DNA from: Thermosporothrix hazakensis
GTDB lineage: Bacteria > Chloroflexota > Ktedonobacteria > Ktedonobacterales > Ktedonobacteraceae
Reading direction: 5' to 3'
NCBI RefSeq assembly: GCF_003253565.1
Contig: NZ_QKUF01000025.1
Coordinates: forward strand, 35,025 to 89,221
DNA length: 54,197 bases
In this document: piece by piece, positions 25,211-33,250 of the stretch
How the letters are laid out: every line of letters begins with the position of its first letter
Numbering within the stretch: the first letter of the stretch is position 1
Translations under genes and position numbers: made by a program
The notes under the pieces: model-generated
Seen by the model: only the letters and a program-made list of their open reading frames with translations
The model's database searches: none
Told to the model about the DNA's origin: nothing

Positions 25211-25858
25211 ATGTGTAAGGGGATATCCTTGAACCAGAAAACGCCAGAAAACGCCAATTTGACGGCATCCAGCAGGGAAAAACAGGACGCGATCGCGCTG
25301 CCAGTACTCATCATTGTCGCCGGGTTACCTGCAACCGGAAAAACAACCCTGGCACGACGCCTCGCTGAGCGCTTCTCGTTGCCACTTGTCACGAAGGATG
25401 CCATCAAGGAAACGCTCTGCGACGTGCTTGAATGCGCGTCGGTTGCGCAATCATGGCGGCTCGGGCAGGCAAGCATGCTATTGCTGTATCAGTTTGCGGA
25501 AACCCTGCTCGGAAGCGGGCTGAACTGCATTGTCGAGAGCCCATTCTACCCGGCATACGCGCACCCCGACTTTCAGCGTTTACAGCAGAGAAGCCCGTAT
25601 TACCCGCTGCAAATCTATTGCCATGCGGATGTAGAAGTGATGCTTGAGCGAATGAAGCAGCGTATTGCCTCTGGTGCACGACATCCGGGCCATATGGATC
25701 AGGCGCGGATGCCCACGAGCACCGCTGAATTGCCGTCGCAATGGAGAATGGAGCCGCTTGAGATCGGAGGGGAGCTTATCATGCTTGATACAACTTGCTT
25801 TGACGCCATCGCCTATGAGGAGCTCTATCAGCGGGTGAAGCGCGTGCTTGATCGGTAA
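25211..25858 (+). CDS. P-loop kinase-like AAA protein
   Basis: The protein of about 215 residues has a Walker A motif (IVAGLPATGKTTLARRL), a DAIKETL segment and VESPFYPAY, and ends with a lid-like arginine-rich part. It resembles small-molecule or nucleotide kinases of the zeta-toxin and chloramphenicol-phosphotransferase group. The start is unsure: ATG 25211 follows GGAAG-type bases, while TTG 25229 follows AAGGGG by about 6. The substrate is not readable. It is in the same direction as the two preceding genes, about 80 bases on, and convergent with the superoxide dismutase gene. Confidence 0.75.
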   Translation: MCKGISLNQKTPENANLTASSREKQDAIALPVLIIVAGLPATGKTTLARRLAERFSLPLVTKDAIKETLCDVLECASVAQSWRLGQASMLLLYQFAETLLGSGLNCIVESPFYPAYAHPDFQRLQQRSPYYPLQIYCHADVEVMLERMKQRIASGARHPGHMDQARMPTSTAELPSQWRMEPLEIGGELIMLDTTCFDAIAYEELYQRVKRVLDR

Positions 25859-25874
25859 AAGCGGGAGACAACAC

Positions 25875-25910
25875 AAAAAAAGCCTCTCCCCGCACGGTCG
25901 CGGGAAGAGG
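25875..25910 (-). terminator. Intrinsic terminator of the superoxide dismutase gene
   Basis: On the minus strand an 11-bp stem (CCTCTTCCCGC with GCGGGGAGAGG, one mismatch) and a 6-base loop are followed by eight T residues, 16 bases after the stop codon. Confidence 0.85.
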
Positions 25911-25925
25911 AGAAATGCGGCTGGA

Positions 25926-26549
25926 TTACCAGTTGCCGGTGCGGCCTTCTTCGTAGCGCCTGGCAACTTCGTCCCAGTTGACGACGTTCCACCAGGCATT
26001 GAGGTACTCCGGGCGGCGATTCTGGTACTTGAGGTAGTATGCGTGCTCCCACACGTCGTTACCCAGGACCGGGTAAAGGCCGTCCATCAGCGGGCTGTCC
26101 TGATTCGGGGTCGAGATGACCGAGAGTTTGCCGCTGCGGTCGAGGGCCAGCCATGCCCAACCAGAGCCGAAGCGCTTGGCACCTGCGTCGTTGAATGCCT
26201 GCTTGAACGCATCGAACGAGCCAAAGGTCTCATTGATCGCGCTGGCAAGCTCGCCGGTAGGTGCGTTGCTGCCGCCAGGCTTCATGATGTTCCAGAACAT
26301 GGTGTGGTTCGCGTGGCCACCACCGTTGTTCCGCACGGCTGTGCGCACATTCTCGGGAACATCGGACAGGCGCTGAATCAGCTTCTCAACGGGCAGGGAA
26401 GCAAGCTCGGGGAGATCCTTGACGGCGGCGTTGAGGTTGGTAACGTAGGTTGCATGGTGCTTGTCATGGTGGAGCTGCATGGTCTGTGCATCGATATATG
26501 GTTCAAGAGCGTCATACGCATAAGGCAGGGGTGGTAGTTCGTAGCTCAT
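25926..26549 (-). CDS. sodA: Superoxide dismutase, Mn/Fe type
   Basis: The 207-residue enzyme has all four metal ligands: His27, His82 in NGGGHANHTMFW, Asp165 and His169 in DVWEHAYY. Gln150 in the TPNQD segment is the outer-sphere residue typical of manganese enzymes, so Mn is likely, though cambialistic use cannot be excluded. It converts superoxide to hydrogen peroxide and oxygen in the cytoplasm; no signal peptide is present. GGAGG is 9 bases before the ATG. A Fur/PerR-like palindrome lies about 45 bases upstream, and the next gene upstream is an iron-related flavoprotein. Confidence 0.95.
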   Translation of the reverse strand: MSYELPPLPYAYDALEPYIDAQTMQLHHDKHHATYVTNLNAAVKDLPELASLPVEKLIQRLSDVPENVRTAVRNNGGGHANHTMFWNIMKPGGSNAPTGELASAINETFGSFDAFKQAFNDAGAKRFGSGWAWLALDRSGKLSVISTPNQDSPLMDGLYPVLGNDVWEHAYYLKYQNRRPEYLNAWWNVVNWDEVARRYEEGRTGNW

Positions 26550-26593
26550 ACTTAAAAACCTCCATAGGCACGCCGTATGACGTGCGTCTCATT

Positions 26594-26606
26594 ACAATGA
26601 CATTGT
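26594..26606. promoter_or_regulatory. Fur-family-like palindrome upstream of sodA
   Basis: ACAATGACATTGT is a perfect 6-1-6 palindrome and extends to an almost complete 7-1-7 repeat, the form of Fur, PerR and Mur boxes. It lies in the expected promoter region of sodA. Confidence 0.5.
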
Positions 26607-26690
26607 GCTGTCTGGCTTAGAGTATACTCCTGCTAAGCGCGCAGTGCACCGTCCTTTCGGGCAAGTCACCCTACCAATTTGGGCTAGTGC

Positions 26691-27443
26691 TTATCGCTCC
26701 AGCAGCTCGCGTACCTCCGCCTTGCTCATCTTCCCTTGAATCCAGAATGGCTGGACGTGGACGTTCTCACGTGGCCACCCACGCTCATTGATCAAATAAG
26801 AACGGATCGCCAGACATTGCCCCGCTTCGCCTGCAAGGTAGGCTTTGCCCGGCTCCTCGGGGAGATCCAGCTTGCGGATCGCTTGAACCAGCGCACCCGT
26901 CTCGGAAATTGGTTCGCCGCGTCGATGGACCCAGGGAAGCGGTCTGACACCTGCCGGGGTCGGGATCTCACCTTCTGGAAAATCGGACTCTAGAGCACCG
27001 AATATACGCATTTCTGAGGGGAGAAGGCCGATCTGCGCCTGCACCGCGACCGCTCCCGTTTCTTCGGCGGCGAAAAGATAGTAAGGCGCTTCAGGGTCGA
27101 TCGTGTACGTACTTTTGGGACCACGATAGGTAATCTCGTCACCAACCTGTGCGGCTTGCGCCCAGGCCACACCGGGACCATCGCCATGATGCAGCAGGAT
27201 CAGCAAATCGAACTCGCCTGCTTCGGGATCGATCTGCCAGAAGGTGTAATGGCGGTGGAGCTTGTCGTGCTCGATGGGAAAGACGCCGATGTGTGAGCCG
27301 GGTTGCCAGGCCTGCTCGCGACAGTCCTCCGAGCGTATGCGAAGAAGCAACATGTTCTGTGCGATCATCTCTCGCTTGAGAATGACGCCATGACGAAAGG
27401 CCATACGGTTCGGTTGTAGTTCGGCCATATTCTGTGTCTCCAT
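26691..27443 (-). CDS. Siderophore-interacting flavoprotein
   Basis: The 250-residue protein matches the SIP/ViuB family of FAD-dependent ferric-siderophore reductases. An FAD-binding barrel has RHYTFWQIDPEAGEFDLLILLH and DGPGVAWAQAAQVGDEI. The NAD(P)H-type domain follows, with YYLFAAEETGAVAVQAQI and YLAGEAGQCLAIRSYL. It would release iron from imported siderophores by reducing Fe(III). A perfect TTAGGGTACCCTAA palindrome lies about 70 bases upstream and suggests iron-dependent control by a DtxR/IdeR-like repressor. No uptake genes lie beside it; sodA follows on the same strand after 141 bases. Confidence 0.9.
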   Translation of the reverse strand: METQNMAELQPNRMAFRHGVILKREMIAQNMLLLRIRSEDCREQAWQPGSHIGVFPIEHDKLHRHYTFWQIDPEAGEFDLLILLHHGDGPGVAWAQAAQVGDEITYRGPKSTYTIDPEAPYYLFAAEETGAVAVQAQIGLLPSEMRIFGALESDFPEGEIPTPAGVRPLPWVHRRGEPISETGALVQAIRKLDLPEEPGKAYLAGEAGQCLAIRSYLINERGWPRENVHVQPFWIQGKMSKAEVRELLER

Positions 27444-27512
27444 ACTTCTCTGCTCTCTATTCTACTAAGAAGTTCTGTACAATGGCGCGTCAGAAGCAGC
27501 CTTCCTTTTTAT

Positions 27513-27526
27513 TTAGGGTACCCTAA
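27513..27526. promoter_or_regulatory. DtxR/IdeR-like palindrome upstream of the SIP gene
   Basis: TTAGGGTACCCTAA is a perfect 14-bp palindrome. It resembles the TTAGG-CCTAA arms of metal-dependent DtxR-family operators, with a shorter centre than the 19-bp consensus. Confidence 0.45.
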
Positions 27527-27529
27527 TAT

Positions 27530-27893
27530 CCGAGTTGTCAGGTAGGATATTAACATGCTCAGCGATTGCTTGTCAAGCAAAAAAAGGCGAAGTATCCAGG
27601 GGGATTTTGGCTACCTGTTATTTTTGGGAAGACATGTCAACAGGGGAGATTTTTGTCTGGTCTATTCTTTATATAGAGTACTGTGGAATGCGTGGTATTT
27701 GTTATCTTGTTTTCTGCTATCTCAGCGCGCGGCTGTGCTCCGTTGCTGAGGATAGATGAGTATCTGTCTGCTTGTCTGTGTATCCCGGCTCTGGACTGAA
27801 GCTGCCAGCGTTGGCTATCATGTGCCCGAGGTACAGGAGAGGAGGCGCACGTCTGGCTCCTTTGCCCTTCGCACGCGCCTGAGGCGGGTTGGG
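27530..27893. other. Intergenic stretch without a supported gene
   Basis: Short open frames occur here but lack ribosome sites and coding character. No repeat or stable hairpin was recognised. Confidence 0.5.
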
Positions 27894-28229
27894 TCAGTGA
27901 ACGTTTCCGAAGACATTGAGCACGACAACGCCCACGATAATCAACAGGACGCCGAGAACGGTTGCCCAGTTGAGCGCTTCACGGAAGAACACTATCCCGA
28001 TGAGCGCAATGACCGCTGTGCCTGCTCCCGACCAGATTGCGTAGGCGATGCCAAGCGGCATATGTAGCTTGAGCGCCTGCGATAATAAATAGAATGCTGC
28101 TCCATATCCGATTACAACAATAATGCCAGGAAGCAAGCGGGTGAACCCCTCCGATGCCTTTAAAAAAGAGGTTGCAATGATTTCAGAGACAATCGCTCCT
28201 GCGAGAAAAAGAAGAGAAATCGGATTCAT
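27894..28229 (-). CDS. Small multidrug resistance (SMR) efflux protein
   Basis: The 111-residue product has the four membrane helices of the EmrE/QacE/SugE family. The key acidic residue in helix 1 is present (LAGAIVSEIIATSFLKAS), along with YAIWSGAGTAVIALIGI and FREALNWATVLGVLLI. It should act as an antiparallel dimer in the membrane and exchange protons for cationic compounds. ATG 28229 is chosen because AAAGGA lies 6 bases before it. It begins 18 bases after the TetR stop, so both are one transcript under the TetR operators. Confidence 0.93.
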   Translation of the reverse strand: MNPISLLFLAGAIVSEIIATSFLKASEGFTRLLPGIIVVIGYGAAFYLLSQALKLHMPLGIAYAIWSGAGTAVIALIGIVFFREALNWATVLGVLLIIVGVVVLNVFGNVH

Positions 28230-28247
28230 AGCTGTTCCTTTCATTGT

Positions 28248-28799
28248 TTATTGTTCCTTTGTGGTCAGCTCTTCTAAGAGAGCAAGCACGCGCTGGCGTA
28301 GCTCTCCTTCTGGCTTGCCAAGCCCGAGCAGATCAGCGAACCAGAGGCCATCAGCGGCGAGGCGCACCAATGTAGCAAGTGCAGGGTCAACGCCATCCTG
28401 TACAGCCCGTTCCTGCCAGGCTGCAAAGCGCTGCTGAAGCTCTTGCAACAGGTCAGGCTCCTTCAGCAGGCTGACCATCATTGCTGACGTCAGATCGAGT
28501 TGCTCAGGATCGGAGGCTGCCTTGACATAGGCCCGTAGCCAGCGGCCGGGTTTCTCTTTCTGCTCTTCCTGCATATACTGATGCAAAAGCCGGTCAAAAT
28601 CATCGAAAGAGGACTGTTCCAGCGCCAGGAGAAGCGCCTGCTTGCTCGGAAAGTGGTAGAGCAGCCCGCCCTTGCTCAAGCCTGCCTCATGAGCGACCGC
28701 GTCGAGTGTCAGGGTGTTTGCTCCATCGCGCAACACCACACGTAGCGCCGCTTCCAGCAACGCCTGACGGGTGGCGGCAGATCCTTTTGTATCACTCAT
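28248..28799 (-). CDS. TetR-family repressor of the SMR pump
   Basis: The 183-residue protein has the helix-turn-helix LTLDAVAHEAGLSKGGLLYH (about 30-49) and a helical C-terminal domain of the TetR_C type. GAGG precedes ATG 28799 by 7 bases. It is the first gene of a two-gene operon with the efflux pump, and two identical palindromes lie in its promoter region, so it is probably an autorepressor released by the pump's substrates, in the manner of QacR. Confidence 0.92.
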   Translation of the reverse strand: MSDTKGSAATRQALLEAALRVVLRDGANTLTLDAVAHEAGLSKGGLLYHFPSKQALLLALEQSSFDDFDRLLHQYMQEEQKEKPGRWLRAYVKAASDPEQLDLTSAMMVSLLKEPDLLQELQQRFAAWQERAVQDGVDPALATLVRLAADGLWFADLLGLGKPEGELRQRVLALLEELTTKEQ

Positions 28800-28819
28800 C
28801 GTCAACCTCATTGGTACAA

Positions 28820-28879
28820 ACCGTCTGGACGGTCAGTTTTCATTGGTTTGATTGTACCGTCTGGACGGTTGGTTGTCAA
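28820..28879 (-). promoter_or_regulatory. TetR/SMR promoter with two operators
   Basis: On the minus strand TTGACA (28879-28874), 17 bases and TACAAT (28856-28851) form a near-consensus promoter. The palindrome ACCGTCTGGACGGT fills the spacer (28856-28869), and an identical copy lies at 28820-28833, centres 36 bp apart. Binding in the spacer would block polymerase directly. Confidence 0.85.
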
Positions 28880-29050
28880 GGGGTATCTTTCTTTGTCGCG
28901 ATGAAGGATGCAGCCAGAAATAGAGAGATGCACAAAGGCCACAGAGATACTGTTCCTCGCTTCCACGAATACATGAGATATATTGCATATATGATGCTAT
29001 TTCCCATTTCAGGCAACTCTTATTGATAATAAAGACAGAGCCGGCGATAG

Positions 29051-29203
29051 CCAATATGTCCTACTTTTGAGAAAGCGGTCTACAAGGCCGTCTCTTCTGT
29101 TAAGACTGCCCGGGAAGCGCGGGAAACGCCATTTGTCGTGATCGGGATCGATGTACCCCTTGCTTTTCGACTGGCTGGTCACCTATACTTGAAATACTTT
29201 TGA
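29051..29203 (+). pseudogene. Possible C-terminal gene remnant
   Basis: A stop-bounded frame of about 50 codons without a start or ribosome site encodes a protein-like sequence (AREARETPFVVIGIDVPLAF). Upstream frames do not continue it. It could be the tail of a decayed gene. No family can be named, and chance cannot be ruled out. The surrounding 28882-29323 holds nothing else that I recognise. Confidence 0.25.
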
Positions 29204-29356
29204 TACTTTTGTACAGGATCCTTTGAATGTTTGTCGGTAAGCCAGCGTGAGACGCGCTATCGATGCTCTTAGCGGCTTGCTTATGAGTGCATTAGAAAAA
29301 TTGAACATTTCAATGCTGTTTTTGTGGAAAGTGTGCAGAAAGGATTGCGGCATTTT

Positions 29357-29584
29357 ATGGAAAGTGAAGTAGCGAAGCTTCTCCAGCAGATCGAACTGGA
29401 ATACTGCGCGGCGCAAAATGGGTTGACCGGTATCTCCTGTGGTTCCTCGCGACATCAGTTTATCACAGCACGTATGGAGGCAATGAGCACGCTTCATTCG
29501 CGCCTTCACACGATTGTCGGTGAAAACGCGATCGCGATGATTGCGGAAACGCTCGAAAATGTGCAGAAGCAACAGAAAAAGTAA
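29357..29584 (+). CDS. Small hypothetical protein, 75 residues
   Basis: AAAGGA lies 12 bases before ATG 29357; a GTG at 29324 in the same frame is an alternative start that would add 11 residues. The product is helical, with AAQNGLTGISCGSSRHQFITARMEAM in the middle (Gly-, Ser- and His-rich) and a charged end. It could be a small DNA- or metal-binding protein, but no family is recognised. A striking inverted repeat follows 13 bases after the stop. Confidence 0.6.
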   Translation: MESEVAKLLQQIELEYCAAQNGLTGISCGSSRHQFITARMEAMSTLHSRLHTIVGENAIAMIAETLENVQKQQKK

Positions 29585-29596
29585 TCTACCAGACCT

Positions 29597-29668
29597 TTGT
29601 GAGAGGATCTATGCGGCTTTACATTCTGCTTACAATTATTTGATTTTTCTATCATAGATCTCTCACAA
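29597..29668. repeat. 72-bp element with 16-bp inverted repeats
   Basis: The left arm (29597-29613) and right arm (29653-29668) are complementary over 16 bp with one bulged G, around an AT-rich 39-base loop. There is no T tract. It could be a long mRNA hairpin after the small gene or a miniature mobile element. Confidence 0.65.
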
Positions 29669-29813
29669 TTGGCCTGTATAGTTATAGACAAGATAAGGAC
29701 ACGCCCTGACTGCCTCTCTTCCGTCTGGAGCAGGAGGTGTTCTCATTGTACCCTGCCGCTGCCCGGATTGCCCGTTCCGGGCAGCTATCCCCCCTTGAAT
29801 TCTCGATATGGTA

Positions 29814-29858
29814 AAGAGGTGGTCCCGCTCAATGGAGCCAGAGAGTGGACCACCTCTT
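29814..29858 (-). terminator. Hairpin after the LLM-SDR operon
   Basis: AAGAGGTGGTCC (29814-29825) pairs perfectly with GGACCACCTCTT (29847-29858), 16 bases after the SDR stop. A GC-rich stem-loop also lies at 29761-29782. Neither has a long T tract. Confidence 0.55.
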
Positions 29859-29874
29859 CTCGTCGCTTGCCCGT

Positions 29875-30669
29875 TTAGAGCAGCGAACGCACCAGCCCAC
29901 CATCAACCGGAATCGTGGTCCCCGTAATGTAGCTTGCCTGTTCCGATGCCAGAAACGCAACCAGTGAGGCCAGCTCTTCGGGCTTTCCAAGCCGCTTCAT
30001 CGGGATATCCTGCGCGAGATCACGGAGCGCTTCTTCCTCGCTTGCACCCGCAGCGGTCCGCGAGAGCACGCTTGAGCCGCTCCGAATGCGGTCTGTCAGG
30101 ATGCGCCCCGGACAGACGTTGTTGATGGTGATATTGTCAGGGGCGAACTCGACCGAAAGGGACTTGGTGAGGCCAATAACGCCCGGTCGAATTGCGTTGG
30201 AGAGCAGGAGTCCGTCGATTGGTTGCTTGACCGATGTACTGGTGATGTTGATAATGCGTCCTCCACCGCTGCTACGCATATGGGGGTGAACTGCTCGAAT
30301 CAGCCGCACGGTGCTGAGCAAGGTGAGCTCGAACGCGGCCTGCCACTGGGCGTCATCGAAGGACTCGAAATAGCCAAAAGGCGGCCCTCCGGCATTGTTT
30401 ACCAGGATGTCAAGGCGCTGAAATTGTTGTACGGCTGCTTCCACTATAGCTTGAATATCTGCGGCTTTTGTCACATCGGTTGGGAGTGCAAGTACCGGCA
30501 CGTTGTAGCGCTGTTGAAGCTCGTCTGCGGCCTGCTGGAGCGTCTCTTTGTTGCGTGCGCCCATAACGATAGTGGCTCCTTCGGCTGCCAGAGCCATCGC
30601 ACACGCTTTTCCTATTCCCTTGCTGGCGGCCATGACCAGCGCCACTTTTCCCGTAAGACCCAGATCCAT
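29875..30669 (-). CDS. SDR-family protein lacking the catalytic Tyr and Lys
   Basis: The 264-residue protein has the Rossmann features of classical short-chain dehydrogenases: a glycine motif (ASKGIG, 15-20), LVNNAGG (89-95), and IPVDGG near the end. The Ser of the active site is present (about 144), but the YxxxK pair is replaced by Ser157 and Arg161 (GLLLSNAIRPGVIGLTK). A subgroup of SDR proteins shares this, so it may bind cofactor without normal oxidoreductase chemistry. ATG 30669 follows AAAGGA by 6 bases. It begins 19 bases after the LLM gene on the same strand, so the two form an operon. Confidence 0.88.
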   Translation of the reverse strand: MDLGLTGKVALVMAASKGIGKACAMALAAEGATIVMGARNKETLQQAADELQQRYNVPVLALPTDVTKAADIQAIVEAAVQQFQRLDILVNNAGGPPFGYFESFDDAQWQAAFELTLLSTVRLIRAVHPHMRSSGGGRIINITSTSVKQPIDGLLLSNAIRPGVIGLTKSLSVEFAPDNITINNVCPGRILTDRIRSGSSVLSRTAAGASEEEALRDLAQDIPMKRLGKPEELASLVAFLASEQASYITGTTIPVDGGLVRSLL

Positions 30670-30688
30670 GCTGTTTCCTTTCCAGTAT

Positions 30689-31618
30689 TTATGCTGCAAA
30701 CGCTTCGGCAAGCAAGCGAAGCGGTTCCCGCTTGGTGACACTATGTAGCGAGACAATGACTTCGTCGACGCCCGCTTGCTCAAGCTTGTTCAGGCGCTGC
30801 CGCACCGTCATCGGGCTACCAAGCAGGCCACGCACGCGCATTTCTTCAGGCGAAAACTTGCCCGGTCCGCCTGTGACGATTGCGTGTGCCTGCTCATCAG
30901 TTGCGGCGAGAACGCCATTCACAAATATTGTATGCCGAATTTCGCCAGGATCGCGCCCGTATTCCTCGCAATACTGTTCAAGTAATGAAAACTTGTGCTG
31001 TAGTTCTTCAAGCGAAAGATGCGTAAAGTTGCAAGCGTTGGCATAGCGAGCAACCAGACGCAGTGTGATCTGCTCACCTTTGCCGCCGATCAGCAGCGGG
31101 ATATGGGGATGCTGCACTCTCTTTGGCTGGTTGATTGCTCCCTGAACGCGATAATAGCGGCCCTCAAAGTGGACATGCTCCTGCGTCCACAGCGCCTTGA
31201 GGATGGTGACGGCCTCACGTAGCTGGCGCAGGCGCGTCGGCGTGTCGGGAAAAGGGAAGCCATACGCGTGGCATTCCTGCTCGTGCCAGCCCGCTCCAAT
31301 GCCCACTTCAAGCCGCCCGTGGCTCAGCACATCGACGGTGCTTGCCATTTTCGCCAGCAGCGCAGGATTGCGGAAACCGTTGCAGGTGACGACCTGGCCG
31401 ATGCGGACGCGCCGTGTATCGCGTGCCAGTGCCGCGACGCTCATCCAGCACTCGAATAGCAGCTTGTCGGGCTGATAGATCGAGTTCATATGGTCGAAGA
31501 GCCAGACCGAGGAGAAACCAAGCGCTTCAGCTTCCTGAGCCACTCGCGTCATTGTTTCATAGGCTTCAATCGCCTCGCGGGCATGCGATTCTTGCGGCAG
31601 AAAGAGACCGACCTTCAT
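30689..31618 (-). CDS. LLM-class F420-dependent oxidoreductase
   Basis: The 309-residue protein has the luciferase-like monooxygenase TIM-barrel pattern: MKVGLFLPQ, SSVWLFDHMNS, then TRRVRIGQVVTCNGFRNPALLAKMASTVD, GRLEVGIGAGWHEQE and HPHIPLLIGGKG. This set is typical of the F420-dependent subgroup and not of FMN luciferases. It would oxidise or reduce a small organic substrate with F420; the substrate is unknown. AGAGGA lies 8 bases before the ATG. It heads the operon with the SDR-like gene. Confidence 0.9.
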   Translation of the reverse strand: MKVGLFLPQESHAREAIEAYETMTRVAQEAEALGFSSVWLFDHMNSIYQPDKLLFECWMSVAALARDTRRVRIGQVVTCNGFRNPALLAKMASTVDVLSHGRLEVGIGAGWHEQECHAYGFPFPDTPTRLRQLREAVTILKALWTQEHVHFEGRYYRVQGAINQPKRVQHPHIPLLIGGKGEQITLRLVARYANACNFTHLSLEELQHKFSLLEQYCEEYGRDPGEIRHTIFVNGVLAATDEQAHAIVTGGPGKFSPEEMRVRGLLGSPMTVRQRLNKLEQAGVDEVIVSLHSVTKREPLRLLAEAFAA

Positions 31619-31768
31619 GTGTGCGTTCCTCTCTATTTGTCTACTATACCTCCATTGCTTCTTTTGTTAGTATGTCCCGATTTGACTATTTTGTCCAGCT
31701 CAGGCGAAAATAGAAAGGAAAGCAGCCGCATGTCGCGCCGGTGCCACCGTCCCGCGATCAAAAAAACG

Positions 31769-32203
31769 CTACTCCTTTTTCTTCTTCTTCTTCTTTCTCT
31801 CTTTGCTGTCGGCTTTAAAGCTGCTCATGGCGATGTCGTAGACGCCGACAATCAGCCCGCCAACGCACAGCAACGTGAGAAAGGCCAGGAAGCCGCCAAT
31901 CATGCTGAAGCAGAGCCAGGCAAGCGGGAGGAAGGTGAGCAACGTGACAATGGTGATGGCGGTACGTTGGGCAACGTAGCGGGGCCGCTCGGCTTCGAGG
32001 TCTCCCGTCGATTCGGGATAGATCTTGTCGCGTGCGCCCTCGTGTAGACGCACCGCAAGCCGTTGAGCAAGCGCGTCGATAAAGGCGTCGTCATAGGGGA
32101 ACTCAGCTTGTTCGGGGTGTACGCGTGGTTGCTCTTCGTACATGCCTTTGTAGCCCTCGTAAGGCTCGATTGGTTGGTAGTCGCCAGACTGTTCTTGCTG
32201 CAT
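31769..32203 (-). CDS. Membrane protein with poly-lysine tail
   Basis: The 144-residue product has an acidic, Pro- and Tyr-rich N-terminal half (QPIEPYEGYKGMYEEQP), two adjacent membrane helices (about 85-130) and a C-terminal tail of eight or more lysines, encoded by an AAG-rich tract. AAAGGA lies 9 bases before ATG 32203. The tail and N-terminus are probably cytoplasmic, where the lysines could bind phospholipids or nucleic acid. No domain is known. Confidence 0.7.
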   Translation of the reverse strand: MQQEQSGDYQPIEPYEGYKGMYEEQPRVHPEQAEFPYDDAFIDALAQRLAVRLHEGARDKIYPESTGDLEAERPRYVAQRTAITIVTLLTFLPLAWLCFSMIGGFLAFLTLLCVGGLIVGVYDIAMSSFKADSKERKKKKKKKE

Positions 32204-32309
32204 GGTTGCCAATCCTTTCGCGGTGATCCCTCCTTTTGATGAGATACGGAGGAGTCAACGGAAATGTTGTGCACGAGGCAGACAAAAACATCTGGCGCGT
32301 TCGGTGTTG

Positions 32310-32831
32310 TTATTGCGTGTTTTGCCGCCAGATATAGATCAAGTCGGCGGCCCAACGATAGTGATCGCAGGTGTTTTCGCGAATATAGTCGCCAAGCGTC
32401 CAGGGAGCAGCCCAGGCGTAGCGATCCTTCGCATGAATCTCCTCCTCGCTCATGCCCGCCACAGTGCGGTAAATTTGCTCATAGGAGCGATAAAATGCGC
32501 GGAGAATGGTGGAGGTCGGTTCATCGCGATGCGCCTCAAAGAGACGCGTATTCAGGGCGTGCAGATCCTCCCAGCTCCACGAGAAGCCAGGGGCGGGTGT
32601 TGCCGGGCGAGCACCGCGCAGGCCCGCTCGATACCAGTACAGAAAGAGTTGCTCCCACCCGGTCAGATGGGCCAGCAGATCCTTGACCGACCAGATGTCG
32701 GTGACACCCGGTCGCTGCATTTCGTCTTCGGTCATGGATGCGAATGAAGCAATAAGTGCGTCGTGCTCATGCTGCATCTGGTCAAGCATGTCGGCCTTGC
32801 GCAGGCGCTCAATGGCGGGATAACCAATCAT
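32310..32831 (-). CDS. ClbS/DfsB-family four-helix bundle protein
   Basis: The 173-residue protein matches the ClbS/DfsB family (DUF1706) in the DinB-like superfamily: DIWSVKDLLAHLTGWEQ, then helices ending in AYRSYEQIYRTV-like and TLGDYIRENTCDHYRWA segments. ClbS of colibactin producers is a cyclopropane hydrolase that protects against the toxin; most members have no assigned substrate. ATG 32831 is favoured by AAGGTG 5 bases before it; the longer frame would start in the intergenic region. Confidence 0.85.
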   Translation of the reverse strand: MIGYPAIERLRKADMLDQMQHEHDALIASFASMTEDEMQRPGVTDIWSVKDLLAHLTGWEQLFLYWYRAGLRGARPATPAPGFSWSWEDLHALNTRLFEAHRDEPTSTILRAFYRSYEQIYRTVAGMSEEEIHAKDRYAWAAPWTLGDYIRENTCDHYRWAADLIYIWRQNTQ

Positions 32832-33250
32832 GAAACACCTTGTCCTTTCCTCAACGACACTACTGCTGCCCATTGTACAGATGTTCCAGGGGAAAGTCAA
32901 GAAGAAATGTTCTACTCAAAAAGGATACCACAATCACGACAATCTTGCGACAATATCGTGATCGTTTTGTGACAGAGATGCGCGAGGCTATTTCGTGAGA
33001 AAGCGGACAGCCTTCTATGTCCCGGTAGACACTGTTTGCTTTCTCTCTCCCCTCGCTTCTGGAGCTGCTTCATATGGCTCGCCTTGTTTCCCCTGATAGA
33101 AAGAAAAAGGATGTTACCTTTCCATTGCTGAACTCATGCTGTAGACACTTGTTACAAAATCGAGCAAAAGTCGTGCACATTCGGCTGTAAATGGAGCAGA
33201 GATACTATCTGCGTGGAGTTGATTCTAGTGAGAAGAGAAAAGGAGCCATA
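32832..33250. other. Divergent intergenic region between ClbS-like and catalase genes
   Basis: This stretch must hold both promoters. No consensus -35/-10 pair or clear operator was identified, and no gene is supported. Confidence 0.4.

Noticed and set aside
25848..26537. 229-codon plus-strand frame over sodA
   Set aside because: It is antisense to superoxide dismutase, whose ligands are all present.
27513..27526. Restriction-type or attachment-site palindrome
   Set aside because: No integrase, methylase or duplicated copy nearby; placement upstream of an iron gene favours an operator.
32202..32747. 181-codon plus-strand frame
   Set aside because: It is antisense to the ClbS/DfsB-like gene and has no ribosome site or domain.
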